From Parabacteroides faecis (GTDB lineage Bacteria > Bacteroidota > Bacteroidia > Bacteroidales > Tannerellaceae): a DNA stretch of 61,844 bases. Shown in pieces: positions 1 through 8,859 of this stretch. The translations under genes were made by a program, and so were the position numbers. The DNA lies in NCBI RefSeq assembly GCF_014647375.1, contig NZ_BMPB01000023.1:1-61844 (forward strand). Reading direction: 5' to 3'. Under the pieces are notes generated by a model. That model made no database searches. It was not told the origin of the DNA and saw nothing but the letters and a program-made list of their open reading frames with translations. Within the stretch, counting starts at the first letter, position 1. Each line of letters opens with the position of its first letter.

Positions 1-500
1 CCGATCCCCGACCGATGAGCTTGAAAGAAAAACAGCGCATGACACAGTTTATTTTACGCCCCCTGTTCTTATCGGCACTATCCACAATTAGATGGATAGT
101 CCCTTCTTATCAGATTAGGCATTATCTTTATAGCAGGTTGTTAAAGTGATGCAATTCTAAAAATTTTAAAGCAGATCGCACGTTGCTAAACCATACCCCT
201 TTCAAATTATGCACTTCATAACTAATTGTTTTTCAAAAATATAATTCTCAAACACATAGTAGTGGCATATATTAGTTTTCTCCTATCATTTTCTATCTAT
301 CGTATAGCAATTTTCATATTTTAATTGTATCTTTACCCCAACTCAAACAACCACCGCAACACCGAGCAATCTAAAGTATTGTACACGTGGGGTTATTAGT
401 GGGAGAAAAAATTTCGAGCTTACTAAAATATTGGTTCTGTGAAGATTAGAGCTAAGGTTCATCTTCCGTCCGGACCGCTTTCGAAAGAAGCAAAAGATAT
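1..500. other. left flank without a recognised gene
   Basis: I see no convincing gene here. A short open frame runs in from the window edge and stops at 89-91; it could be the 3' end of a rightward gene but its roughly 29 residues match nothing I recognise. The rest is AT-rich and ends in a hairpin terminator that would suit a rightward transcript entering from outside. Confidence 0.4.
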
Positions 501-538
501 AAAGCTCTGTAATATATATTACAGGGCTTTTTCTTTTT
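501..538 (+). terminator. hairpin terminator, copy A
   Basis: Arms 501-513 and 518-530 pair (AAAGCTCTGTAAT with ATTACAGGGCTTT, one wobble) and a T-rich tract follows on the plus strand. The stop codon of the leftward ASCH gene lies inside the hairpin, so it may end transcripts from both sides. A close copy lies at 1583-1620. Confidence 0.6.
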
Positions 539-947
539 CTTCGCTTTGATATACCTTGAACCACTCACAAAGTAGTTTTGTTTCTCCTGTAAGCTTTTTC
601 CCTATTTTTTCTAATAATAAAGAATAATATTCCGTATGTATTCTTAGCCAGTTTTCTAAATTCCCATCACCCTCGGCAATTGCAAACTCTTCTGTTATAT
701 TCTGAAATTCAACAATTTCGATCTTGTTGATTTGTATGATGCATACCTCTCTACCATGTGAATCCAATATAGAGGCATATTCATTCTCTTTTATTGTTTC
801 TTTTAGGTTCATACAGTGATAGTCATATAAGGAAGATGTTGCTATCTTTTCTTTTGTTAGAACTTTCTTTGCTAATTTATCGGTAGTAGTTCCAAACTGT
901 ATTTTATGTTTTATTTCCATTTTTATTGTATTTGTCTTTTTTGCCAA
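519..947 (-). CDS. ASCH-domain protein
   Basis: A 142-residue cytosolic protein that resembles the ASCH domain, a PUA-like fold thought to bind RNA or modified nucleosides. The second half has the family pattern: a strand ending CIIQINKIEIVEF, then EEFAIAEGDGN, a W-x2-H motif and the closing LLCEWFKVY segment. The usual N-terminal 15-20 residues of ASCH proteins are largely missing, so this is a short member. It lies 10 bp downstream of the OmdA-like gene and is probably cotranscribed with it from the promoter at 1464-1471. The stop codon sits inside terminator copy A. The substrate is unknown. Confidence 0.7.
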   Translation of the reverse strand: MAKKTNTIKMEIKHKIQFGTTTDKLAKKVLTKEKIATSSLYDYHCMNLKETIKENEYASILDSHGREVCIIQINKIEIVEFQNITEEFAIAEGDGNLENWLRIHTEYYSLLLEKIGKKLTGETKLLCEWFKVYQSEEKEKAL

Positions 948-957
948 TAAAGTAACT

Positions 958-1434
958 CTAATAAAACTTATCCTCGTTTAGCACTTTGAGTATAGTTTTA
1001 GCGATACGGTCAGCTTTGGTTTGTTCTGTTTTGGCAGAATTGATCCAGTCGATAAATGCCTTTTTCTGGCCATCGCTATAAGTTTCAAACTTTTCTAATG
1101 CTCCCTCTTCATATTCCATACATAAAAGCAATTCTTCCGGAATTATCAATGGAGTTTTATCCTCATATAAAGTAATATGAACTGTGTCAGGAGCTTCCTT
1201 TTTGATTTTCTTTCTTATTGCCGATTTGATGGGTAAACCGATATTTCCGTTCCCGATAGGCATCATATTCAAATTAGAAAACTCATAGTCATCTATCTTC
1301 CCTTTTACTTTCAACATCCCGAATGATATTTTGGGCATAGGGATTTCAGGAATTTCGACAAAGGTCCAACCTCCTTTACCTCCGATTTTGAACAATATAT
1401 AATCTTTGTCTACTAATGGTTTTTCTGTATTCAT
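958..1434 (-). CDS. DUF1905 / YdeI-OmdA family protein
   Basis: A 158-residue protein with two parts. Residues 1-90 fit a DUF1905-type beta barrel (KDYILFKIGGKGGWTFVEIP, then the KVKGKIDDYEF strand and a GLPIKSAIRKKI strand). Residues about 105-155 fit the C-terminal YdeI/OmpD-associated helical module (EFxxYSDGQKKAFIDWI, AKTEQTKADRIAKTI). Relatives have been linked to bacteriocin tolerance in Enterobacteria, but the biochemical role is not established and I do not assign one. It is the first gene of a two-gene leftward operon with the ASCH protein. A TATCTTTG -7 box lies at 1464-1471. Confidence 0.75.
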   Translation of the reverse strand: MNTEKPLVDKDYILFKIGGKGGWTFVEIPEIPMPKISFGMLKVKGKIDDYEFSNLNMMPIGNGNIGLPIKSAIRKKIKKEAPDTVHITLYEDKTPLIIPEELLLCMEYEEGALEKFETYSDGQKKAFIDWINSAKTEQTKADRIAKTILKVLNEDKFY

Positions 1435-1463
1435 AATATGATATATCTATTTTAGTTTTGAAA

Positions 1464-1471
1464 CAAAGATA
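1464..1471 (-). promoter_or_regulatory. -7 box TATCTTTG
   Basis: Matches the Bacteroidetes TAnnTTTG -7 element and lies 30 bp upstream of the OmdA-like start. No clear TTTG -33 element was found. Confidence 0.5.
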
Positions 1472-1582
1472 CTAAGTACGAATGACAGCAGTATGTCAGC
1501 AGCACAAATTATTTTTTATTCTCTGTTTACCAGACGTAGAAAAAAGTTCCTTCTTTCGTACGACCCTCGAAAGATGTAAAGT

Positions 1583-1620
1583 AAAGCCCTGTAATTATCA
1601 CATTGCAGGGCTTTTTCTTT
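1583..1620 (+). terminator. hairpin terminator, copy B
   Basis: Arms 1583-1595 and 1602-1614 pair with one mismatch and are followed by TTTTTCTTT. There is no rightward gene in front of it. The hairpin and about 20 bp before it repeat the copy A region, so it probably arose by duplication. Confidence 0.55.
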
Positions 1621-1763
1621 ACTTTGATAAAAGACTCATTCTAAAAACTCCTTATAATAGATTCAATAATCTATTTTTATAGTTTCGTATTCAATCTTTT
1701 TCCTTGAATGATCCCTTATTATTGTTTCGTTTCTATGTAATTTATTCTTTTATATATCTACGT

Positions 1764-2642
1764 CTATTTTCTGTAATCACTTCTAACGAAAGGTTCTTCT
1801 ATGCTTTCTTCAATAAGCAATTTGTACTTCTGCGGATGCCGGTAAGCATTTCCGTGTACCTCGTCGGCTCTGTATTCCCTGAGTTTCTCAATGGGGAAAT
1901 TGACTATGCAAACCTCTTCATGTTCTCCAGCTTCAGAAATAAGCATATCTCTTGAACCCATTCCTGAGGGATGGTAAGCTATGCCGTCAAATGCACATGA
2001 TCGGCCGTTACAGTCAAGCCTGTTTTTAGGGTAATTGGCGGTTGCAATTCCAACCATATTTTCATAAGCACGGGTTCGGAGTTGCGAAAATCGGTTAATT
2101 TCAATGGGACAAGCATTGGGAACTAAAATGATTTCAGCTCCTTTCAACATGAGTATTCTAGCACTTTCAGGAAATTCTCTGTCATAGCAGATCATGACTC
2201 CGACTTTCACATAACCCTGCACTGTGTTCAAATTTACAACCAGAAAATCATCTCCAGCTGTCAATCTGCATTCATCGCCAAAATCGCAAGTATGTACCTT
2301 TGCATAAATGAGCACGATGTTTCCAAAACGGTCAATCATACACAGTGTATTTCGCGGCAATGGTTCATATTGTTCAAGAAATGTTATTCCGATAGCCATC
2401 TGCAATTCTTTGGCGAGTTCACGAAATGAATTGATGAACGGGCTGTCGATCGCTATGGCACTTGCTTTTAATTTATTAAGGTCTTCGGGTATTTCGTACC
2501 CAACACTCCACATTTCCGGAAACAATGCGATGTCGGCACCTGCATCTTTTGCTATTCTGCAATATTCCATCCCTTTTCTTAAGTTTTTATCCAATGCATC
2601 TTCGGGGAGAAGCTGCAACAAAGCTACTTTTAGATTTTTCAT
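1764..2642 (-). CDS. carbon-nitrogen hydrolase (nitrilase superfamily)
   Basis: A 292-residue cytosolic amidase-type hydrolase. The Glu-Lys-Cys catalytic triad of the nitrilase superfamily is visible: E43 in LFPEMW, K115 in YAKVHTCDFGDE and C152 in MICYDREFPESAR. The layout is closest to the aliphatic amidase / N-carbamoyl-amide branch that releases ammonia from small amides; the exact substrate cannot be read. The length is normal for the family. It is divergent from the AraC gene at 2874, with a 33-bp AraC-type site between them (2767-2799) and its own -7 box at 2703-2710, so regulation by that AraC is likely. Confidence 0.85.
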   Translation of the reverse strand: MKNLKVALLQLLPEDALDKNLRKGMEYCRIAKDAGADIALFPEMWSVGYEIPEDLNKLKASAIAIDSPFINSFRELAKELQMAIGITFLEQYEPLPRNTLCMIDRFGNIVLIYAKVHTCDFGDECRLTAGDDFLVVNLNTVQGYVKVGVMICYDREFPESARILMLKGAEIILVPNACPIEINRFSQLRTRAYENMVGIATANYPKNRLDCNGRSCAFDGIAYHPSGMGSRDMLISEAGEHEEVCIVNFPIEKLREYRADEVHGNAYRHPQKYKLLIEESIEEPFVRSDYRK

Positions 2643-2702
2643 GATGGAGCTATTTTGATGTTATAGTTCTGTATTTATCTTTATTTTTTAATAATCAGAA
2701 AA

Positions 2703-2710
2703 CAAATATA
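2703..2710 (-). promoter_or_regulatory. -7 box TATATTTG for the nitrilase gene
   Basis: TAnnTTTG match 61 bp upstream of the nitrilase start. The AraC-type site lies 56 bp further upstream, which is 33 bp more than the 23 bp seen at other target promoters in this window. Confidence 0.5.
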
Positions 2711-2766
2711 CGAAAAGTGCAGCTTTCTATGCGTTTTTCGCCGAGGAGTCATTTTACTTTCAAGTT

Positions 2767-2799
2767 TATCGAAACTACGGGAAGCATTACCATTATTAC
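2767..2799 (-). promoter_or_regulatory. 33-bp AraC-A operator, site S1
   Basis: Read on the minus strand it starts GTAATAATGGTA, then six variable bases, then CCCGTAGTTTCGATA. It matches the consensus GTRAWAWTGGTA-N6-YCNGTRATNTGTGTA aligned by eye from eight sites in this window. It ends 42 bp from the -7 box of the AraC gene at 2874, close to the 41 bp found at the other three family members. It probably mediates autoregulation and control of the nitrilase gene. Confidence 0.6.
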
Positions 2800-2841
2800 G
2801 GTTTCTTTCCATGCGATGATGAGGATAAGGAAAAAACGAAT

Positions 2842-2849
2842 TACTTTTG
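2842..2849 (+). promoter_or_regulatory. -7 box TACTTTTG for AraC 2874
   Basis: TAnnTTTG match 24 bp before the AraC start codon. Confidence 0.55.
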
Positions 2850-2873
2850 TAGTGGATCAAATATTAATATATT

Positions 2874-3779
2874 ATGGATGAGATTCTTAAAGTAGATACG
2901 ATTGAACAGTACAATGACCTGTTCGGTTTTGAAACCCTCCATCCGCTGGTGGCAATTGTCGACCTTAACAAGCCGGAAAGCCAGCGAAGGGACCGGATGA
3001 CTCTCGGCTTTTATTCTCTTTTCCTGAAGGAGACCAAAGGGTGTGTGATCAATTATGGAAAAAGCATTTATGATTTCGATGCCGAAACAATTGTTGCCAT
3101 TGCACCAGGTCAGACGGTGGGTTATTCCAATGATTTCACGGGAACGACTCCGAAGACCATCGGTTTATTGTTTCATCCTAATTTTATTAGCGGAACGTCA
3201 TTAGGGCAGAAAATCAAAAAATATACCTTCTTTTCTTACGAGTCGAATGAAGCTTTACATCTGTCGGAAGAAGAGCTCCGGATCATAAGGGATATACTGT
3301 CTATCATCCGGACAGAATTGAAACATGCGATAGACAAACATACCAGAGGATTGATATGTACCAATATCGAATTGCTGCTGGATTATTGCATGCGCTTTTA
3401 TGACCGTCAGTTTATCACACGACAGGGCATGAACCTGGACGTATTGGCCCGTTTTGAAAGATTGCTTGACGAATATCTGGATTCCGGACTTGCCGCTAAA
3501 GCAGGATTACCTACGGTTAACTATTTTGCAGACAAGATTTGCCTGTCTCCCAACTATTTTGGAGATCTTGTAAAAAAAGAAACAGGCAAATCTGCTAAAG
3601 AGTACATCCAATTGAAAATGCTCAACTTGGCTAAAGAGGAATTACTGAACCCGGAGAAATCAATCACACAGGTTGCTTATTCACTGGGATTCCAGTATCC
3701 CCAACATTTCGTTCGCTTCTTTAAGAAATATGGAAATATGACACCCAGTGAATATAGACGCGCAAGTTCGTCTTTATAA
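2874..3779 (+). CDS. AraC-family regulator, family A (copy 1)
   Basis: A 301-residue transcription factor. Residues 1-180 form a family-specific sensing domain that opens with a conserved block (YNDLFGFETLHPLVAIVDL), shared with the regulators at 40108, 42513 and 58232. Residues about 195-298 are the AraC double helix-turn-helix, including YFADKICLSPNYFGDLVKKE and the signature region SLGFQYPQHFVRFFKK. It is divergent from a nitrilase-type hydrolase. The 33-bp site at 2767-2799 lies between the two genes and suggests control of itself and that hydrolase. The inducer is unknown. Confidence 0.85.
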   Translation: MDEILKVDTIEQYNDLFGFETLHPLVAIVDLNKPESQRRDRMTLGFYSLFLKETKGCVINYGKSIYDFDAETIVAIAPGQTVGYSNDFTGTTPKTIGLLFHPNFISGTSLGQKIKKYTFFSYESNEALHLSEEELRIIRDILSIIRTELKHAIDKHTRGLICTNIELLLDYCMRFYDRQFITRQGMNLDVLARFERLLDEYLDSGLAAKAGLPTVNYFADKICLSPNYFGDLVKKETGKSAKEYIQLKMLNLAKEELLNPEKSITQVAYSLGFQYPQHFVRFFKKYGNMTPSEYRRASSSL

Positions 3780-3931
3780 CCCGGTTGTCCGTTCCAGTTC
3801 TTCGGGATAACGGTTGCCTGTCAGTTTTATTTTAGAACTGGCCTCATTGATGTTTTTCAACTCATCAAAAGAAGTATTCTAATCCAATGATATAGTTATA
3901 TTTCACTATTGCTCTCGTTAATGAGTAGCCC

Positions 3932-3939
3932 TAACTTTG
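3932..3939 (+). promoter_or_regulatory. -7 box TAACTTTG
   Basis: TAnnTTTG match 23 bp before the acetolactate-synthase-like start. Confidence 0.55.
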
Positions 3940-3962
3940 TACTTTATTTATAGTACATAGAA

Positions 3963-5015
3963 ATGAAGCTATCAGGAACTGAAATATTAATTAAAGTATT
4001 TGCTAATCACAACGTTGATACCATTTTCGGGTATCCGGGGGCTTGTGTAATATCAATTTTAGACAAGCTATTTAACCACGATGAGATAAAGCAAATACTT
4101 GTTAGGCATGAACAAGGAGCAGTACATGCGGCGTGCGGATATGCACAATTGTCAAATAAGCCCGGTGTAGTTATTGTAACATCCGGACCGGGAGCAACAA
4201 ATACAATCACAGGTGTTGCAGATGCATTTTATAGTGAAGTACCTTTGGTAGTAATAACTGGTCAGGTGTCTTCAGGATTAATTGGAACAGATGCATTCCA
4301 GGAAGTAGATATGCTTAGTATCACGGCTCCTATTACCAAGTGGAATTATCAAATTCGCAATGCTGACGAAATGGCAAGTACAGTCGAAAGGGCTTTTGTT
4401 ATTGCGATGGCAGATCCTCCGGGTGTGGTCTTATTGGACATAACAAAAGATGCTCAAACAGGAATGGCAGAATATATTTCAAATAATACACAACTATATA
4501 AAAATAAAGGCTTTGTAAAGAGCGTTTTGGGAGAATGTCAATTTCCAAGAAATGAATTTTACACAGAGATACTAAAATGCCTTAGCGAAAACGGGAGGGA
4601 AATGGTGCTTGTTATCGATAAAGTTCCGAATGATTTTTTTGACGGAGATAATTTCTGTTTCAATAAGGTTATTAAATCAGATATATATGGTGTTTCAGGA
4701 TTTGGGCTGCCTGCTGCAATCGGAGCCCAATATGCAGCTCCGGGTAAGACAATATGTCTGGTGGCAGGAACCTTAGAATTTCAGGCTACCGCCAAAGAAT
4801 TAGGAATGATAAAACAACAGGGGTTAGATATAAAGATTATATTATTAGATGAGACAGCAGCAGATAAATACAAGATTAAAAATCCTGATTTTTTGTCTCT
4901 TGCAAATGCCTATGATATTGAAAGTTGTAAAATTAGCAAAAGTAATGACCTAAATGTTGCAATTCAAAAAATGCTAAACTCGAACCATAGTTATTTATTG
5001 CAAATAACTACCTAA
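3963..5015 (+). CDS. shortened acetolactate-synthase-like ThDP-family protein
   Basis: A 350-residue relative of acetolactate synthase, which normally runs to about 550-590 residues. Residues 1-165 are the pyrimidine-binding domain, with the activating glutamate E50 (RHEQGAVHAACGYA), the SGPGATN loop and ITGQV. Residues about 235-350 resemble the pyrophosphate domain (GFGLPAAIGAQ, then KELGMIKQQGLDIKIILLDE). The central domain is replaced by a linker of about 65 residues. The Mg/ThDP motif GDG reads G269-T270-L271, and the second metal-ligand region reads DE instead of NN. The frame is intact with its own promoter, so this is not simply a decaying pseudogene. Catalysis of the normal pyruvate condensation is doubtful. 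It converges with the LuxR gene with an 8-bp overlap. Confidence 0.75.
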   Translation: MKLSGTEILIKVFANHNVDTIFGYPGACVISILDKLFNHDEIKQILVRHEQGAVHAACGYAQLSNKPGVVIVTSGPGATNTITGVADAFYSEVPLVVITGQVSSGLIGTDAFQEVDMLSITAPITKWNYQIRNADEMASTVERAFVIAMADPPGVVLLDITKDAQTGMAEYISNNTQLYKNKGFVKSVLGECQFPRNEFYTEILKCLSENGREMVLVIDKVPNDFFDGDNFCFNKVIKSDIYGVSGFGLPAAIGAQYAAPGKTICLVAGTLEFQATAKELGMIKQQGLDIKIILLDETAADKYKIKNPDFLSLANAYDIESCKISKSNDLNVAIQKMLNSNHSYLLQITT

Positions 5016-5784
5016 GAATACCGTGTTTACGTCCTAACTCCAATGCTTCAATCGAATGACCAACCTGCATTTTTTGTAGGATGTTTTGCCGATGAATATT
5101 AACCGTATTTACGCTAATAAACAATTTATCGGCAATCTCTTTGCTTAATAACCCCTGTTGAATAAGGATCAAAATATCTTTCTCTCTTGGGGTTAGCTCA
5201 AAGTGAGGTTCATTTGGAAAACTAAAAGGAATCTGTTCTCCTGTTTTCAGATTTATAAAGAAGCTATTAAAGTTAGTTGCATTACTTTGATTCGACAAAA
5301 CATGAATAGTACCTAACATTAGCCATAGATTCCCTGATTTATCAGTTTCTAAAGCTTGCCGTTCCCATGAAACACGAATATATTGATTCTGCATATTTTG
5401 GATTCTCAACTCAAAAACATGTCTAAAATTAGGACGTTCTTCTTTGGTCTGTTGGAGAAGAAAAGCTCCTACTTTTAGCATTGTTTTTTTATAGTCAAGA
5501 AAATCATCGGGATGAATTTTAGAATCTAATAAATTACCATTACTCACACCATCCGACTTATCAGCAGGTGTAAAGCCAAAGATATTCTTAAAATTAGCAG
5601 AAGTATAGACATACTCAAATGTGTGTAAATCGACAATAAAAAAACACCTATCACTAAGCTTTGATAGTCTTTCCAAATCAGATTTATACTTATCTATAAC
5701 CAGATAATCCAAGTTGACATCCTGCAACTTGTGGTCAATATATATTTCTTGTAGAATGTCTTTTATCTCTTGATTCATTATCAA
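5008..5784 (-). CDS. PAS-LuxR transcriptional regulator
   Basis: A 258-residue regulator. Residues about 35-165 form a PAS-like sensor (CFFIVDLHTFEYVYTSANFKNIFGFTP, then KIHPDD and a closing WLMLGTIHV strand). Residues about 195-255 are a LuxR/GerE helix-turn-helix (LTPREKDILILIQQG, SKEIADKLFISVNTVNIHRQ). No receiver domain and no membrane segment are seen, so it should be a one-component cytosolic sensor. The ligand is unknown. The promoter -7 box TACCTTTG is at 5836-5843. It converges with, and slightly overlaps, the acetolactate-synthase-like gene. Confidence 0.85.
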   Translation of the reverse strand: MIMNQEIKDILQEIYIDHKLQDVNLDYLVIDKYKSDLERLSKLSDRCFFIVDLHTFEYVYTSANFKNIFGFTPADKSDGVSNGNLLDSKIHPDDFLDYKKTMLKVGAFLLQQTKEERPNFRHVFELRIQNMQNQYIRVSWERQALETDKSGNLWLMLGTIHVLSNQSNATNFNSFFINLKTGEQIPFSFPNEPHFELTPREKDILILIQQGLLSKEIADKLFISVNTVNIHRQNILQKMQVGHSIEALELGRKHGILR

Positions 5785-5835
5785 AATAGCTATATATCAC
5801 TATTTAGCAGTTCATTTTAGTCAACTACCATTGCA

Positions 5836-5843
5836 CAAAGGTA
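5836..5843 (-). promoter_or_regulatory. -7 box TACCTTTG for the PAS-LuxR gene
   Basis: TAnnTTTG match 52 bp upstream of the start codon. Confidence 0.5.
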
Positions 5844-5935
5844 ATATATTGTTGCCAAATAGTCATTTTGCATTTACTCTTTAATTGATATAAATATGGT
5901 TACCCCATTATCCGAACAGAGATTTTTCCGGCTAT

Positions 5936-6143
5936 TTGATTTTAGCCGACAGCCTTGATCAAAATGAAGTAGGTTCAGTCACTTTCGCCCCCGGAGCCCG
6001 TACAATATACCTCACTGGCATGGAGCAAGTCCCGACAGCGAATTTATTCAGACAGTAATAACCGGACGAGAGAATGGGCTGACTGTATGACTGTATGGTT
6101 GAAACCGGTAAGTGATGAGGAATATAATAGTGACAATAAGTAA
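5936..6143 (+). pseudogene. remnant of a cupin (CMD-cupin type) gene
   Basis: Translation from 5936 gives a cupin strand, NEVGSVTFAPGARTIYLTG, that resembles NVTFEP-RNNWH of the intact CMD-cupin protein at 9784-10611, then a stop near 6056. In another frame, 6075-6143 encodes a tail WLKPVSDEEYNSDNK that matches the intact protein's C-terminus WLEPVTDEEYNKLEQNK. The metal-binding HxH is lost and the middle of the domain is missing. It is a frameshifted, internally deleted fragment and explains most of the gap between 5785 and 6271. Confidence 0.65.
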
Positions 6144-6271
6144 ACTATAATATCTATTTAGTCCCTTTTTGCCGGAATCACTCTGTTTACACCAAAAGAA
6201 TGCTTACATTTACACGATTGGTTTGATTAATCTTATATCGAAAACTAACACAATAAACACTTATCACTAGT

Positions 6272-6706
6272 ATGGAAGAAAAACATCTTTTCCCGGAAAT
6301 TCCCTTCAACTATGCTTTATGCCTTAAACGGGAGTGCCCCAAAGCCTCTACTTGTTTGCGACAGTTAGCAGAACAGGATATTTCGGACAGCGTCGAGCGT
6401 TGGATGATTATTAGTCCCAAATACCAGGTTACACTGGAGGGGGAGTGTCCGCATTATCGTCCTGACGTGAAAGTTATTTATGCCAAAGGCTTTACACGTT
6501 TGTTGGATAATCTGCCTTACGCACAGATGAAAAGCGTCATCTCTCGTTTGAGAAACCTTTTCAGTGAAAGAACTTACTATCGGGTTCGTAAAGGCGAACG
6601 TTTACTTTCTCCTGCCGAACAAAAAGAGATACAGCACATTCTGGTACGATGTGGAATTGATGAACCACCGAAGTTTGATGCCTATGTAGAAGATTATGCC
6701 TGGTAG
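6272..6706 (+). CDS. DUF6078-like hypothetical protein
   Basis: A 144-residue cytosolic protein of the type common in Bacteroides and Parabacteroides; I believe it belongs to DUF6078 but could not check. The N-terminus holds a cysteine motif C-x4-C-x5-C (residues 17-28, CLKRECPKASTC) and a further Cys at about 58, which could bind metal. The centre (GFTRLLDNLPY, then VISRLRNLFSERTYYRVRKGER) is basic. No function is known. It is immediately followed by the 22-bp palindrome array. Confidence 0.6.
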   Translation: MEEKHLFPEIPFNYALCLKRECPKASTCLRQLAEQDISDSVERWMIISPKYQVTLEGECPHYRPDVKVIYAKGFTRLLDNLPYAQMKSVISRLRNLFSERTYYRVRKGERLLSPAEQKEIQHILVRCGIDEPPKFDAYVEDYAW

Positions 6707-6723
6707 TAACGGGGAAAGGATTT

Positions 6724-6850
6724 TGCCATAGGCTTGGCAGGCTACTGCCATAGTAGTGGCAGAGCTCTGCCATGCCTTTGGCAGACTCTTGCCATTACTA
6801 TGGCAAAACATTTCCATCAGTATGACAAGACACTGTCATTTAAAGGACAG
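6724..6850. repeat. six tandem palindromes with an exact 22-bp period
   Basis: TGCCAT-type half-sites start at 6724, 6746, 6768, 6790, 6812 and 6834, and TGGCAG-type half-sites start at 6735, 6757, 6779, 6801, 6823 and 6845. This gives twelve half-sites alternating every 11 bp. The first four units are near perfect; the last two are degenerate (TTCCAT/TGACAA, TGTCAT/GGACAG). The stretch 6757-6772 is a perfect 16-bp palindrome. The period is not a multiple of three and no gene crosses it. It lies between converging genes. Confidence 0.85.
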
Positions 6851-6956
6851 AGCATCTTGCACGGGAAGAGGATTTTCTAACTGTGCAATTGTCGCTCGCT
6901 GTACTTCCTGCATGCCGATACCGCCCATAAAAAGAGGTGTTATCATTATCTGCTGT

Positions 6957-7598
6957 TTAATTGATCTCATTCAGCCAGTCGGCAATCATCGAGTGACAGT
7001 TGGATGTTTGAGATGAACGTATCCATAGGCTTGGTGTGAGGAAGTTTCCGCCCGGAATGAGCCGTTTGGCATCGGACTCGACACCGTTGATCCCGCTGCT
7101 TGCACTCGATACGATCAAACCGATGTTTTTACCTTCCATCTGACTGCCGTATTGAAATAGGAATGTTTGCAGGGGCGCAGCCATATTGCTCCACCAGAGA
7201 GGTGCGCCTATGATGATTCTGTCATAATCGGACAGGTTATCAATTGTCGTTTCAATAGATGGATAAGAATTCGCATCGTTCGGATTATCCCGGATTGCCT
7301 GAATCAATGCACTGCCAATCGCATAATTGTTGGCGGCATAGTCTATCCCTTTTTCGGTAGGTTCAACCCTTACCACATCGGCTTCTATTTGCGTCTGCAG
7401 ATCGTTGATAATAGAATGTACATTATTCGTGTAGCTGTAATATACAATCAGTGTCTTGCCCGTTGGGGCCGGATTCGGATTGTCGGGTGTTTCCGGAGTC
7501 TCGGTCTGCGGGTTATCCGGCTCATTATCATCGGGAGAACATGCATTTAATCCTACCGCTATAAGAGTGGCAAACAGTAGATACAGGTACTTTTTCAT
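6957..7598 (-). CDS. flavodoxin-like lipoprotein
   Basis: A 213-residue lipoprotein. The signal peptide ends in a lipobox (GLNAC, Cys20), followed by a Pro/Glu-rich linker to about residue 45 and then a flavodoxin fold. The FMN phosphate loop is recognisable but altered: it reads YYSYTNNVHSI where flavodoxins have T-x-N-T. IIIGAPLWWSNMA and GLIVSSASSGI are the other flavin-contact segments. It should carry electrons outside the cytoplasm. It is the last gene of a leftward unit, 71 bp behind a Tat-signal aldo/keto reductase, its likely functional partner. Confidence 0.8.
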   Translation of the reverse strand: MKKYLYLLFATLIAVGLNACSPDDNEPDNPQTETPETPDNPNPAPTGKTLIVYYSYTNNVHSIINDLQTQIEADVVRVEPTEKGIDYAANNYAIGSALIQAIRDNPNDANSYPSIETTIDNLSDYDRIIIGAPLWWSNMAAPLQTFLFQYGSQMEGKNIGLIVSSASSGINGVESDAKRLIPGGNFLTPSLWIRSSQTSNCHSMIADWLNEIN

Positions 7599-7669
7599 AT
7601 GATTCTTATTTTATAATTAAACAATTATTCCAATGCTGAAAGTTTGAGAAGTCTTGTAGGATTGATTCT

Positions 7670-8833
<1,164 letters not shown>

Positions 8834-8859
8834 AATTTTTTGTTTTAATGTTCTGTAGG

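Noticed and set aside
2-91. Open frame running in from the left edge and ending in TAG at 89-91
   Set aside because: Only about 29 residues, unrecognised, and another frame is also open here; it could be the end of a gene outside the window but cannot be called.
1482-1682. 66-residue rightward open frame spanning terminator B
   Set aside because: It runs through the hairpin, has no recognisable motifs and overlaps the promoter region of the OmdA-like gene.
6724-6850. Palindrome array considered as a CRISPR array
   Set aside because: The period is 22 bp with about 5-bp spacers, far too short for repeat-spacer units, and there are no cas genes.
6756-7016. Open frames through the palindrome array on both strands
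   Set aside because: They are made by the TGCCAT/TGGCAG repeats themselves and disagree in frame between units because the period is 22.
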